DNA from: Nymphaea colorata
Taxonomy: Eukaryota > Streptophyta > Magnoliopsida > Nymphaeales > Nymphaeaceae
Reading direction: 5' to 3'
NCBI RefSeq assembly: GCF_008831285.2
Contig: NC_045146.1
Location: 17,871,289-17,935,288, forward strand
Length of the DNA: 64,000 nt
Part shown: positions 10,962-22,400 of the stretch, piece after piece
How positions within the stretch are numbered: position 1 is the stretch's first letter
Layout: every line of letters begins with the position of its first letter
The notes under the pieces: model-generated
Told to the model about the DNA's origin: nothing
The model's database searches: none
The model's input: only the letters and a program-made list of their open reading frames with translations
Translations under genes and position numbers: made by a program

Positions 10962-11996
10962 CTATAATGATCCAACTATCGAACGATAAAATGTGGGATC
11001 TGGGTATGATAAAGTGTCCAGAAGACCTAACTTAGTTGCCATAGGAGTGTTCATTGGTTTGCAATCAAGCATTTGTGCTCGTTCCAAAATGTCTCGAGCA
11101 TATTTTGCTTGATTGAGGAAGAGACCATCGCCAGTGTGCAAAACTTCAATCCCAAGAAAATAGCTTAGTTGCCCCATATCTTTCACAGGAAATTCAACTT
11201 GAAGTTTAGAGAGAAAATTCTGAATTAAGCTGGAAGAGCTACCTGTAAGTACCATATCGTCAACATAAATTAAGAGAATAAGACAATTGTTATTCTCATG
11301 AAACGTGAACATCGATGGGTCTGAATAGCAGCTTCGAAATCTATTGATGAAGAGGAAATCACTTAGCCGTTGAAACCATGCTCTCGAGGCTTGCTTCAGT
11401 CCATATAAAGCCTTTTTAAGACGACAAACGTGATGCAGAAGAAGAGGATCTTCAAACCCTGGTGGTTGAGATATATATACTTTTTCATCAAGCAATCCAT
11501 GTAGGAAGACATTTTTAACATCTACTTGTTTGATGCTCCAATTGAAAATGGTTGCAATAGAAAGAACGAGCCTTACAGTAGTCGGTCGAATGACGGGAGA
11601 GAGAGTCTCTTGATAATCGATTCCTTCAACATGAGTGAAACCCCAGGCAACCAAGCGTGCCTTTAGCCGATCAAGGCTTCCATCAGCTTTGAGTTTGGAT
11701 TTGAAAACCCATTTAGATCCAACGACATTCATATTGAGTTCTCTTGGAACTAATTCTCATGTATTATTGGATCTCAGTGCTATCGTTTCGTCTTCCATCG
11801 CCGCTCTCCACCCATCATGTTGAAGAGCATGTTGGATTCTTTTGGGCTCTTTTGGAATGCTAGAATAAGTGATATGAACATTGGCATATTTGGGATTGAG
11901 TTTGTGAATGCCTGTCATAGCTCTGGTGGTCATGGTTCTGTTTTGCGAAGATGTTGCTCGAGTCATAGACCTTGTAACTATGGCTCGAGTTTCCAT
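10962..11996 (-). pseudogene. copia reverse transcriptase, broken by nonsense codons
   Basis: The reverse transcriptase domain shows [39 protein letters not shown] and the catalytic YVDD motif. Upstream in the same frame lies RSMTRAT...ALQHDGWRAAMEDE, the usual lead-in to copia RT, but a TGA replaces an expected Trp codon between NNT and ELVPREL (about 11757). A second in-frame stop follows VGSL at 10962. Inactive copy. Confidence 0.85.
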
Positions 11997-13560
11997 GGAG
12001 CTTGATGGAAGATTCGTAATTTGGGGTAATTTGGGGTGTTTCTGAATGATGGAGGCTAGATGAAGCTGATGGCATCAGATCAGGTGGATCGGCTGAATCA
12101 TCATTTGTAGGTAAGGGGCTGACATTGGTCGCGTCGTGAACATAGACATTTAGACACGGGTCTAGTGCAGGGCTGCCATAAGGTGTGAGATCGTCAGATT
12201 CTAACAGAGTTCCAGCACTTGAGCTTTCAACGTCGTCAAAAGACGTAAAATCACTTCCCATGACATCCTTGTAGAGGGAAGATGGATTTTTGAAAGGGAG
12301 TGAACTTTCATCAAAGACGACATACCTTGATATATATAGACGTCTGGAATTTGGTTCGAAACATTTGTAACCCTTATGAAAGGTGCTATAGCCGATAAAA
12401 ACACATGGAACATATTTAGGATCAAATTTGTTCCTTGCATATCCTCGTAAATAAGGGAAACATCTACTCCCAAAAATGCGCATGCTGGAATAATCAAGGA
12501 TCTTGTTAAACAAGATGGCAAAAGGCGACTGCATACTCAAAGTGGCGGAAGGCAGCCTGTTCATTAGGAAAACCGCAGCTTAAAAGGTGTCAGTCCAAAA
12601 ACGTGCTGGAGCATTAGAATGAAAAAGTAATGTTAGACCTAATTTAGTGATAGAGTGATGCTTGCGCTCTGCCTTGCCATTTTGTTCAGGTGTCTTGGGG
12701 CATGAATATTGTCATTTAATTCCAAGAGCATCAAGGTAGGCTGTGAAATGAGAGCTAGTATATTCGCCGGCTCCATCACTTTGGAAAATTTTTATTTTCC
12801 TGTCAAACTGACACTCAACCATTTTGTGAAAATGAACAAAAGCATCAAAGAAATCAGATTTGTGCCTTAAGAGGATAAAGCCATGTAAAACGACTATTAT
12901 CATCAACAAATATAGCATAGAAGCGATATTGTTCTCGAGATAGAACGGGTGCCGGCCCCCATAGATCACTGTGAATTTTTTCTAATGGTAAAGAACTAAT
13001 ATCATCTCTCTCAATAAATGGCAATTTGCAAGATTTTTCCATTTGGCAACTAGCACAAATCGAAAATGAACCATTAGGCAAAACATCAATATATTTATGA
13101 TTCTTCAAAAAATAGAGAACACTAGATTGAGGATGTCCCAATCGAGCGTGCCAAGATTCTTCCGTCGCCCGTCGAAAACATGATGAAAAGAAAGCTTTAT
13201 GGCTGCCACTGTTGTTAACTTCATAGAGTCCGCCTTGTTCAGTTCCCGTTGCCACTATTCTGCCCGTCCTCTTGTCCTTCAAGATGCACCGACCAAAGGT
13301 GAATTCAAAATTATATGGAAAATCGTTAGTCAATTTACTAACGAAAATAAGATCTTTAGTGAGACGAGGAACATAGAGAACATCCTTAAGGGAAAGATTT
13401 GGAGAAATATCAGCTTATCCAACATGTGTGATTGGGATACGCTGCCCGTTCCCAACGATAACAATATCAGAACCATAATAAGGATAGATGTTCTTAAGTT
13501 TACCTGCATCCCCTATCATATGGGCTGTAGCTCCAGTATCAACCAACCATCCAGAATCTT
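11997..13560 (-). pseudogene. copia protease and integrase region, frameshifted
   Basis: Around 13560-13430 the frame reads GWLVDTGATAHM, a copia aspartic protease active-site motif. At 13333-12854 are the GAG-pre-integrase and zinc-binding part (WHARLGHPQ, CASCQMEKSCKLPF) and HSDLWGPAP. The integrase core continues in another frame at 12969-12712 (IFQSDGAGEY, a catalytic Asp region). Further C-terminal integrase sequence lies at 12564-11860 (SPFAILFNKILDYSSMRIFG). Frame changes between these parts show that it is not translatable as one protein. Confidence 0.8.
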
Positions 13561-13641
13561 GTGGATCACCTATAGTAAGGGCTGCAAGGGCATGAATGGC
13601 ATCGTCCGCTTGGAAAGAGTGATTAAATCAATTGTAGCATC

Positions 13642-14602
13642 TCATGGCTGAATGGTTCTTCTTGTTACAAATTTGACAAACAATATCTTTGGATGAATTG
13701 AAAGAGATGGCTGATCCATCGATTTTTGCTTGAGGTGGTTTAGTGTTGTAACCTGTTTGAGACAGATTCGGATTGTAACCTCCTCCATGTCCATCTCTGT
13801 TATGCCGTCCTCGTCCTCGAGAGATTTGGTAAGTGCCCTGGGATCGATTTGGATTGTCACCTTGCGCATAGAAGGCAACTTAGGGCGAGGTGTCATAATT
13901 AAAAAATTTTTTTCTTACTTCCAAACTTTGTAACAAAGATATCAATTCTTTGTAAGAAGGAACGGGTGGCTTGAGCATGGCCATAACGAAAGGCTCGTAG
14001 CCTTTTCCCAGTCCTTGGAGAAGCCAGAAGGCCTTTTCTTTGTCTCCAACAGATTTTCCTATGGCAGCCAAGTCATCACATATAGCTTTGAACTTGGTGA
14101 CATAGACTTTAAGAGCGTCGTTACCCTTTTTACAAGTCGTAAGCATATGAGTAAGATGAAATCCTCGTTCTTGAGATTCTTGGGCAAAGACATCAACAAG
14201 AGTGGACCAAATGTCTTGAGAAGAATTTAATCCAACAACTAAAACAAGGACGTTTTCAGACAACGTACCAGTGATTCATCCTTTAATAAGACGGTCGGAG
14301 CGACGCCATGATTCAAACTTGGGATTGGAGATAAGTTGTTGCGGATCAGCAGGATCGACAATGTGACTTGGTGGAGGAGAGGTCGAACCGGTCAGAAAAC
14401 CCTCCATGTCCTGACTTTCAATGAGTGCAAGGATTTGCATCTTCCACAATAGGAAGTTATTGTGCATCAGCTTCAGAGAAACAAAATTGGCCACGTTCAA
14501 ATTGAGGGGATAATGATAGAGCAAACTGTTAGATGATGCTACTGAGGAGGAAGGTGCCATGGTCACCAAAAAATGGAAGGCACGGGCTTCCTTGGATATC
14601 AA
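13642..14602 (-). pseudogene. copia gag region, broken
   Basis: The N-terminal gag segment (14602-14276) reads LNVANFVSLKLMHNNFLLWK, typical of copia gag openings. After a stop at 14276 the frame resumes at 14263-13880 with SSQDIWSTLVDVFAQESQER and the KAICDDLAAIGKSVGDKEKA helix region. A zinc knuckle (CQICNKKNHSAMRCYN) is readable in a further frame near 13670-13625. Frameshifts separate these pieces. Confidence 0.8.
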
Positions 14603-14788
14603 CGGTGGCAGTTAAGGAAGGGCTTATCTCGCCTTCGAAGGCTCTGATACCATAAAGAAAGTAGAGAGCAAGAGAGAAAAGAAGAGCTGAAAGGAGAAAA
14701 CACGAAATTAACGTGGTTCGGTTCTTGAGAACCTACGTCCACGATCAGAGAATCAAAAGCCTTCCTTACTTGTTTCTTTTGTTTCTTA

Positions 14789-15590
14789 GAAATTAGATGC
14801 AATGTAAGCTTACAGAGAAAATATTATATTTTGATGCATTTGAAGTTTTCTCGAACGAGGAAGAGCTTTGGTTCGAAAGACACAACGCATCAGATTTTTT
14901 CTTTTCTTGGTATTACAGGTGCAGTAGTTCAAAAAGTCGTTTGGCGAGGAAACAAGTGGAGAGGAGCAGAACAGATTCCTTGATGTTACATCCTCTTCTT
15001 GACATGGTCATCGGAAGACAAACACAAACACAGAGGAGCAAAAGAAGGGGAACAATGAAGACCCGACGTCTGAAAACCTCCATAGTAGTCATAATCTTTC
15101 CTAGTCCCTTTCTCTCGCTCACAGAGTAAGTGGGGCTTGTTCACCGGCGGGTTTGTCGCCGACGACGCCGTTGACAGCAGCCATGGAAGAGACCAGCAAG
15201 CCGCAGTTCGACAACCACGAACCTCAAAATGTGAAAGGGGAGGGATGGCACGACGGAGGAAGGAAATCAGGAATGAGTCGATGACATAACAGGCCGTCGT
15301 GCCGAGCTGGGCCTAGAAAATGATAACCGGGCACAACCCGTTAAGATCTCGGGCCAGGCTGGGCTCACTCAAGTTGAGCCCGATAAAGAAAAAGCTCGAC
15401 CTGAACCCGGCCCGTACCGGGCTGGGCCGGGTCGGCCGACGCCCAGGCCTACTAAGATCGTCTGATCTTCGGTTGAACTTCATCACCATTAGGGCTTTAA
15501 TCACGAGTCGAGTGGAGCATTAACGAGTCCACTTGAGTGAACTCGAACTCGACTCGATTAGTTAAACGAGTCGGCTCATGAATGCAAGTG
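14789..15590. other. inter-element sequence with a GGGC/CCCG repeat
   Basis: This separates two copia elements. It contains a minus-strand open frame with a hydrophobic N-terminus (see 14913-15079), a GGGCC/CCCGG-rich repeat at about 15305-15450, and a GAGTCGAG-type stretch (15505-15590). The 35-bp word beginning AAGATCGTCTGATCTTCGGT at about 15453 recurs in the CNL 5' flank at about 23660. No gene is established. Confidence 0.45.
14913..15079 (-). CDS. possible first exon with signal-peptide-like N-terminus
   Basis: A minus-strand frame starting MTTMEVFRRRVFIVPLLLLL has a positively charged start followed by a Leu/Val/Cys-rich hydrophobic core, as in a secretory signal peptide. It then continues CNIKESVLLLSTCFLAKRLF. 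A GT dinucleotide in a donor-like context (CACCTGTAATA) sits near its end. No downstream exon was found and no family was recognised. It may be chance or a remnant. Confidence 0.2.
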
Positions 15591-17539
15591 AGTTGAGGTA
15601 ATATGTCTTTCTTTTTCATGAAATCATCAAGAACTTGATTGACATACTCTCCTCCATTATCCAACCTTAAATTTTTTATTCTAGTCCCATATTGCGTATA
15701 AACAAGCTCATAATATTCTTCAAAAGTTTTGGCAACATCACTCTTATTTTTGAGAAAATAAAGCCAAGTCATACGAATTTTATCATCAAGAAAGGAAACA
15801 TAGTATTTATATCCAGAATGAGACTCGACTCGGGCTGAGCTCCAAACATCAGAATGAATTAAATCAAAAATTTCAGCAGACCTTTCTCCAGAGTTTTGAA
15901 AAGGTAATCTAGTTGATCTTGAGAATTCGCAAGCATCACAAAAATGACCATCAAGTTTGACGTGTGGAACAAGAATTTTCAGCGATCTATCTGAAATATG
16001 ACCCAGTCGAGAGTGCCATAATTTGTACTCAGATGTCCTTTCTGCTCGAGTGAGAAAACCAGCTTCAATGTTGTCTAGGACATACAAACCGTTGTGCTCA
16101 TACCCTCTACCATTCTCCTTCCTCGTTTCCTTGTCCTAAAAAATCATATTCTTTGGAGAAAAAATAGCTAAGCAATTATAGGCCTTAGTTATTTTACTTA
16201 CAGATAAAAGATTTGCAGAAAATTTAGGAAAATAAAGCACACATGATTTGTTATTTGATTTAAAAAAACAAGATTCTCCAATGCCTTCTATAGCAATGAG
16301 TGTGCCATCAGCCGTGAACACATGAATATTTTTTTCAAGATTAATATCAATTATTTTAGAGAGATCACCGGTTGTGATCAGTGGCCCCAAAGTCAATAAT
16401 CCATCCTAAATTTTTTGAATGAATAATGAGAGCATGGTGCATACGTCTCCAATGCTATCTTTTCGCTTGTATCTTCAACGCTCAGATTTTTCTTTTCCAG
16501 ATTCATAAACTTTCGGCGAGCAACCTCTCTTTGTATGGTTTGATAGAGTTAATTGAAGTTTGGCAAAAGATTTGTCATAAGTATTTGACTTCTAACGCTC
16601 TCGAATTCAACACCAAGTCCACAAGAAGATTTTATCCTCTTCCAAACGTTGTCTATACACGTTTGGATCAGTTGTAGCAGGGCGATATTGCATTAATTCC
16701 TCCCATAGACTATGGTATTGGCTGAGATAAGATTGTATCAACTTGCCTCCCATTGAGTTATGAGCAAGTTCTAGTTGAATTTGATAAACTCCAGCCAAAA
16801 TGTTTTGTTCCACATGTACTTCTTTTAATGTATCCCAAAATATCTTTAGCTATTTCATGATAAACAAGCATATTTGAAACACTAATTAATTAACCAATAC
16901 ATAACTAAATCATTTTCAGATTGTCATTCATCAAATTTCGGGTCAGATATGTCTGGAGGGGAGATCTTACCGTTAACGTAGCCAAATTTTGATCGCCCAT
17001 TAAGAAAAAGTCTTGCTGCTTTGGCCCATCCTAGATAGTTGGATCCGCTTAGAAGAGTCGTGGTGATCTTCAATGTGTTATTCTCATTAGTCGTAACCTT
17101 CTTTACACTGTCACTTAAGTTGCTGCCTTAGATCTCCATTGATATGAGATTCAGCCATGGTGGAGAAAACTCAATACCAAGATCACAAATAATGCTCTGA
17201 TACCATGTTAAGTTGAGCCAAAAGACAAAGAATGACAGAAACACACAACAAGATTTACGTGGTTCGGCTTAGATGCCTACATCCACGGTAGAAATGGGAG
17301 AAGTTTTGTATTATTTTTCACACACTCATTGTGAGTAAAGTTGCTCTTTTTTAAAGAGCTCAATACAACGGTAAGAAAGACAAGGAAGGCAGGTTGGGGA
17401 GTTTCTAAAAATCTTATTTTCCTTAGATGGTTCCAACGTTGAACGTTCTTCTCATTTCAACATTCTCCTCGCATATTTCCTTAAAGAGATCCAACGTCCT
17501 CCTCAACGGTCTCCTCCTTTCTCCCAAACTTGCGTGACA
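15590..17539 (-). mobile_element. second Ty1/copia element, truncated (5' LTR to integrase)
   Basis: The 5' LTR is at 17206-17539 with TG...CA ends (minus-strand start TGTCACGCAAG, end CTTAACA). It is followed by the initiator tRNA-Met primer site at 17194-17205. Downstream on the minus strand are gag (16813-16607), a protease to pre-integrase segment (16396-16136, with LYFPKFSANLLSVSKI) and integrase (16087-15590, with LWHSRLGHISDRS, CDACEFSRSTRLPF, FLDDKIRMTWLYFLKNKSDV and RLDNGGEYVNQ). Reverse transcriptase, RNase H and the 3' LTR are absent, so the element was cut off inside integrase. Stops and frameshifts separate the coding pieces. Confidence 0.85.
17206..17539 (-). repeat. copia 5' LTR (334 bp)
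   Basis: Bounded by TG and CA and directly adjoining the tRNA-Met primer site. It contains TTACGTGGTTCGGCTTAGAT and CCTACATCCACGG, the conserved R/U5-like words of plant copia LTRs. The sequence beyond 17539 resumes host DNA shared with 36040 onward. Confidence 0.8.
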
Positions 17540-19455
17540 GATTTTGCCAATTTCTATTGTACCACATCTAATCTCGATCCAAATTCAAAGGCATTCCAAT
17601 GTTCTGAAATGGACTTTAAAATCTCGATTCGAAATCTAAGCCATGTATTATGCTGTTCTGAAATTCACTTCAGGTTGAAAACCCTTGGTAAACTTGAAGG
17701 GGCATTTTTTGGAATGCAGTGTTATGTGAATCTCTCGGACACATTCATGTGATACTGCATCGTTACCATAACCAAATGCCCTCTTGTACTTTACAAGCAA
17801 CAAACAACACCTGAATGAATATAGAAATTTATTATGTTCTCTACTTTCGCACATCCAAACAATATATACACATGTAAGATAGTGGTTTCTTTTCTAATTG
17901 TCTCAGTTGTACCAAAAGTGGTGAGATGGCACAGAGTATGTCATCAAGTATATGTGCATCAAGCAAAACAGTTAGATACTGTCGCACAAATACTCTTTAA
18001 CTACCGTAAAACAGTGTTTTTTGGGGAAAAAAAAAGAACACCCTAAACAGAACAAGCACCCAAAGGAAAAACAAGCAAAAAGTATGCACCTCTCTTATTC
18101 AACCAGGTCACATAACCAGGGTGAGTTCCTTAGACCAAAATCCCCACCCAAGCTGTCTCTGTCCCAATTGCAGGTCTCAACTTTCATTCCCTGCGACAGA
18201 ATGACTTTACAGTTTGATTCCAACAGATGCTAAAAGAATACACACATCCAATGCAAAAAGGTTGTGCCAAAACAAACAAGACTGTACGTGTAAACACATG
18301 TAGATACATTGAAACACATCCGATTTGATCAGTGGATGATGGCATCAAAACAATGAGTAGAAACGGCCCATGATGAGAAAACTTCTGCAGCTGCTCAGCA
18401 TGATCTTCAAAATTCTTGGAAACCATCTGCAGAAATACAACGGTATTGTAGTTGAGATTTCACAGACATGCAACAGGAGGAAATGAAAGACAGATGTGAA
18501 ATTTCAGTTTTCGTCATATTCAATCTATCTGGGATTTTAACCAAGTAACTAAGCCCTTATTTTACAGTTATGAAAAAATTGGCTACATATCGAAAAGGTT
18601 ATAAGATGCTAAGCCTATTTTTGGAGCAAAGACCAACGATTGGTTCCAAAAAAGAATTCCTCTCGGAAAGGTGCATTATATGTATAAAACCTGGGAAATC
18701 TGAACGGTGGTTAAAACTGCAACAAACAGAAAAAAGAAACTGTACATGATTAGAGTTGACATTTGAGATAAATAATACTCCCAATGAAATAGCAACTGTT
18801 TTTTTTTTTGGGTCAAGAAAATCCAAATAAATGCAATCTATAAACAAGTCAAAAGCAAATTAGAGAGATAAAAACCAGCTCTTTTAATGATCAAGCAAGA
18901 AAACGAATTTTTCCGTGGCTTTTATCTATCCAATTAAGCTCCCTTCTTTCATTAATGCTATTGCTCAGGACAAGATACTACCATTGCTCATCGCTTGTAA
19001 AACCAGCTCCATTTTATTAACCAACAATAGCCAGTCCTAAAACAAGACAACATATATGTATAAAACAAAAAAAAAAAAACTCAATTTATACATTCTAGTT
19101 CAAGTTCAGCGTCATGGGAACAGACGGCGTGCAAATTCCAGTTTAAAATTATGCCCTAATATCCTGCTGGCTATGCAATCCAAGATTCGCAAATGCAATG
19201 ACTATAGTATGTGACTTTTCCATTTTAAACTCTGCCTAGTTTGAATCCAGTGAAACTTTCAACATACCCATTTCATTTGGAGGAAGACATTTTAGTAAGC
19301 AGCAAACCTACAGGTTGATGAAGGAACCGAGAGGCAGAGGCGATGAAAATAAAAACCCAAACCCATTGTTCTCGTGCGGCAATCGCATAAATAAAATAAT
19401 GATATATTTTAAAAATTTTAAATAACTTAAAAATTACTTGATAATGTCCACCGAT
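17540..19455. other. 3' flank of the CNL gene, partly duplicated at 36040-36260
   Basis: No gene is supported. Parts around 17545-17580 and 18548-18765 match 36040-36260, where they are directly joined. So either about 970 bp was lost in that copy or it was gained here. A poly-T run lies near 18800. Confidence 0.55.
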
Positions 19456-22400
19456 TCACTTCAAGTATCGGCAATTTTCATATTTGATTTTCTTCAGAAA
19501 GGATGTCACGGAGGCTGGGGAACTTGTCCTGGCCTTGGCCTTGCGTTCGCCACCACTCAGCCAGAGAGCACCGAAAATGTTCAAGTGTCGAAGCCTGGGG
19601 AGACTTGAAAGCTCATCTGGCAAGGAACTCAACTTTGGACAGGAATAGATATGGAGTGACTGGAGCCCTTCGAGACATTTGAATGCTACTGCAGGCACTT
19701 CTACCAACTCTGGCAGATTATCCAACTCCAACCATTCTAGTTGGGACAGTTTGTTCAACCAATGAGGCAAACGAGTGAGATGAGGACTTTCATGAACTCT
19801 CAAGTATTGCAACTGGTGAAGTTGTTGAATCCACTCTGGTAGTGAGTCCACGCCAGCCAACACCTTAATGTCTAGACCCCTTACCTTGCTGCTCAACTTT
19901 TCCATTAAACCAGCCAACTTGTTGCTCGTTTCCACAGAATCTATGACTAACTCACATTTCATGTTTACGTATGTCGGCCGTATCGGACCATCACTGACCA
20001 AGCTGGCAAGTCGCAAAAATTCAAGGTTGGGGAGGGGGTGTTGTTTGAGAACATTTATGACGGACATCAGTAGTCTGGGACAATCCTCTATGTCTAGCTG
20101 TTTCAGCTGAAGCAAGTCACTGATTCGACTCTCCAACCACTCCACTCCCAGATCGTGAAACCCACTTACTCTCAACCTCCTCAACCTTTCCATTCCTAAC
20201 CGGGCAAGAAGCTCCTCTACATCCACAGACCCAAGCATATGACGCAAGTCCAGCTCTTCAAGCCCCCTAAGGCTATCTAGAAACGTCGAAGGCAGTGACT
20301 GGAGTTGAGGCAAGTTCCTTAAACTCAGAAACTTCAATCCCATAGTACTAGCAAACGTCATACACAATGACTGGAGCCGAGGTAAGTTCCTTAAATGTAG
20401 CCTTTTTAATCCTGTGATAACTGGTATTGAACATAGATTCAAACAGTCTTCAATCACCAATGACTCGAGCTTGCCATCTTGAAGTCCTTGGAGAAGAGAA
20501 TATTCTAGATTTGGACAAGAAATAACGTCCAAATGCCTCACCTTCTTTAGCTCCGGCATGCTGGTCAAAGTAACGGAGGGACAGCTGATTATTGTTGTCT
20601 TTACTAGCCCAGAAGAGAGACGTGGTAAGAGCTTCAACTTTTCACTTGATGAAATGCTCATTTTTTTCAGACATGGCATATCTCTTTCCTTCGCCATGGG
20701 CCAACCTCCCCACCCAGCCATGTACTCAATTGTTAGTTTCTTGAGGGTTGAAAAGAATGGGATTGCCCTTAAATTTGGGCAACCTTGGATATCCAACTCC
20801 TCAAGGCAAGGCATATTCTCTACCTTTGAATCAAACTTCCACTCCTCCAAGTTCTTCATGGTCCACAACCGTAGTTTTTCTAGCTTGGGAAATGCGACTT
20901 TTCCACACATGTGGTCGCATGTAGTATCAAACACCTTGATCATTTTGACACTATATATTAATAAGTCCACCAGATTGGGCAAGAACCCAAGGTTGGGCAA
21001 GTTTTCTAAGAATTTGCAGTCCCATACTTCGATGTTTCGCAAGCAAGAGTATGTGCTAGAACTAATCCAGGTGGGACATTTCGTACCTGGATAATACTTA
21101 ATACTAATACTTTCAATGGCTGTTGGAGGTTCCATCCGCTCATAAACTTGCTCCACTTTTTCTATGACAGTTTTATTGAATTCAATGTCATAACTCATGT
21201 CACAAGATAAATGCAATCCATGCAGACTTTCTTTTCTTTTTAATTCTGCATGGTCTGCCTCTTCTAGACTACCGACTCTTTCTAAGTGCTCTATTCTCAG
21301 ATTTCCTCTTAAATAGTTTAGTTCACGTAGCTCAGATAAACTGCTTCCCATGCTTTCATCCAATGTTCTACCGCTGCCGACCACAAATTTTGACAATGTT
21401 TGCAAACAAGTCATCATCCCAATTTCACTTGGTAAATATTCTAGAAGTTCTGTTTCATCGATATCAAGATGTCTCAAGGAACCTAATTCTGAGATCTTGT
21501 TTGGAAGTCTCTTTACCTCGCTATGACTCAGGATCAATGTCTGCAACTCACGAAGTCTAATGATGGATTCAGGCAACTCAAATATTCGTGCACCTAAAAG
21601 ATTGATGTACTTCAAGAGCATTAGGTCCCCAATTGACTCCGGCAGTTTTGAAAATTTGCCCCACCGCAAGTCCAACACCCTTAACCACCTAAAAGCAACA
21701 AAATTGAAGGTAGGTACGCAATCAACCTCATGGCACATTAATCCCCTCAACTTCTCTTGTCCTCTCAGTGTCTCCGATGAACACCCTCCACCAACTGATG
21801 AAACATAGCGAGCATGATGAAAAACCTTTTTAGAGTTCAATTGATCTGTGCTCACATATTCCTTCTCTCTCATGTAAAGAGCAAAGTCGTGAACAAGATC
21901 ATGTAAGGTGTATCTCCCATTTCCTGCGTCTTGGATTAAACTACAGCCAACCAATGTGTGCAAACAGCTTTCTGCTGTAACCTCCATCTCCATACCTTCT
22001 TCCGTCGAAATAAAACCTTCTGCAACCCAAAGCCTCACTAAATCTGTCTTCTTCATTACAAAATCCTTGGGGTACATGCAACAATATGTGAGACACTGTT
22101 TTAATTGGAACGGTATGGTCATGTAACTCAAGGCAATTGCAGCGAACACTTTGTTGTTATTTTGTGGACCTTTCCAATTCCAAAGTGGACTTCTAAGAAC
22201 GTCTTGCCAATCAGGCTTTCTTCTCTGCTTCTGTTGTAAAAGACCACCTACGGCATTCAAGGCAAGAGGCAATCCTCCACATTTCTGCACTATTGCTTTT
22301 CCAACATCCTTCACTCCATCAAGATCTCTCTCATCCTCACCTCTTCTTAATGTCTTGCTTAAAAATAGTTCCCAACTTTGCTCCTCATTTAGGCATTTAA

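Larger units (their letters stand above)
9345..14788 (-). mobile_element. Ty1/copia retrotransposon, decayed, short (170 bp) LTRs
   Basis: Internal order on the minus strand is gag, protease, integrase, reverse transcriptase, RNase H, which is the copia order. The primer-binding site is the classic plant initiator tRNA-Met type (TGGTATCAGAGC on the minus strand, 14641-14652). LTRs have TG...CA ends: minus-strand start TGTCGTTGTACATAG, end CTTTCTTTAATTTCA. The left side carries three LTR copies in tandem. The right (5') LTR is truncated at 14788 after roughly 136 bp and lacks its last few bases next to the primer site. Several stops and frameshifts break the polyprotein, so the element is non-autonomous. 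It sits in a repeat whose empty-site counterpart is at about 35774-35808. Confidence 0.9.
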
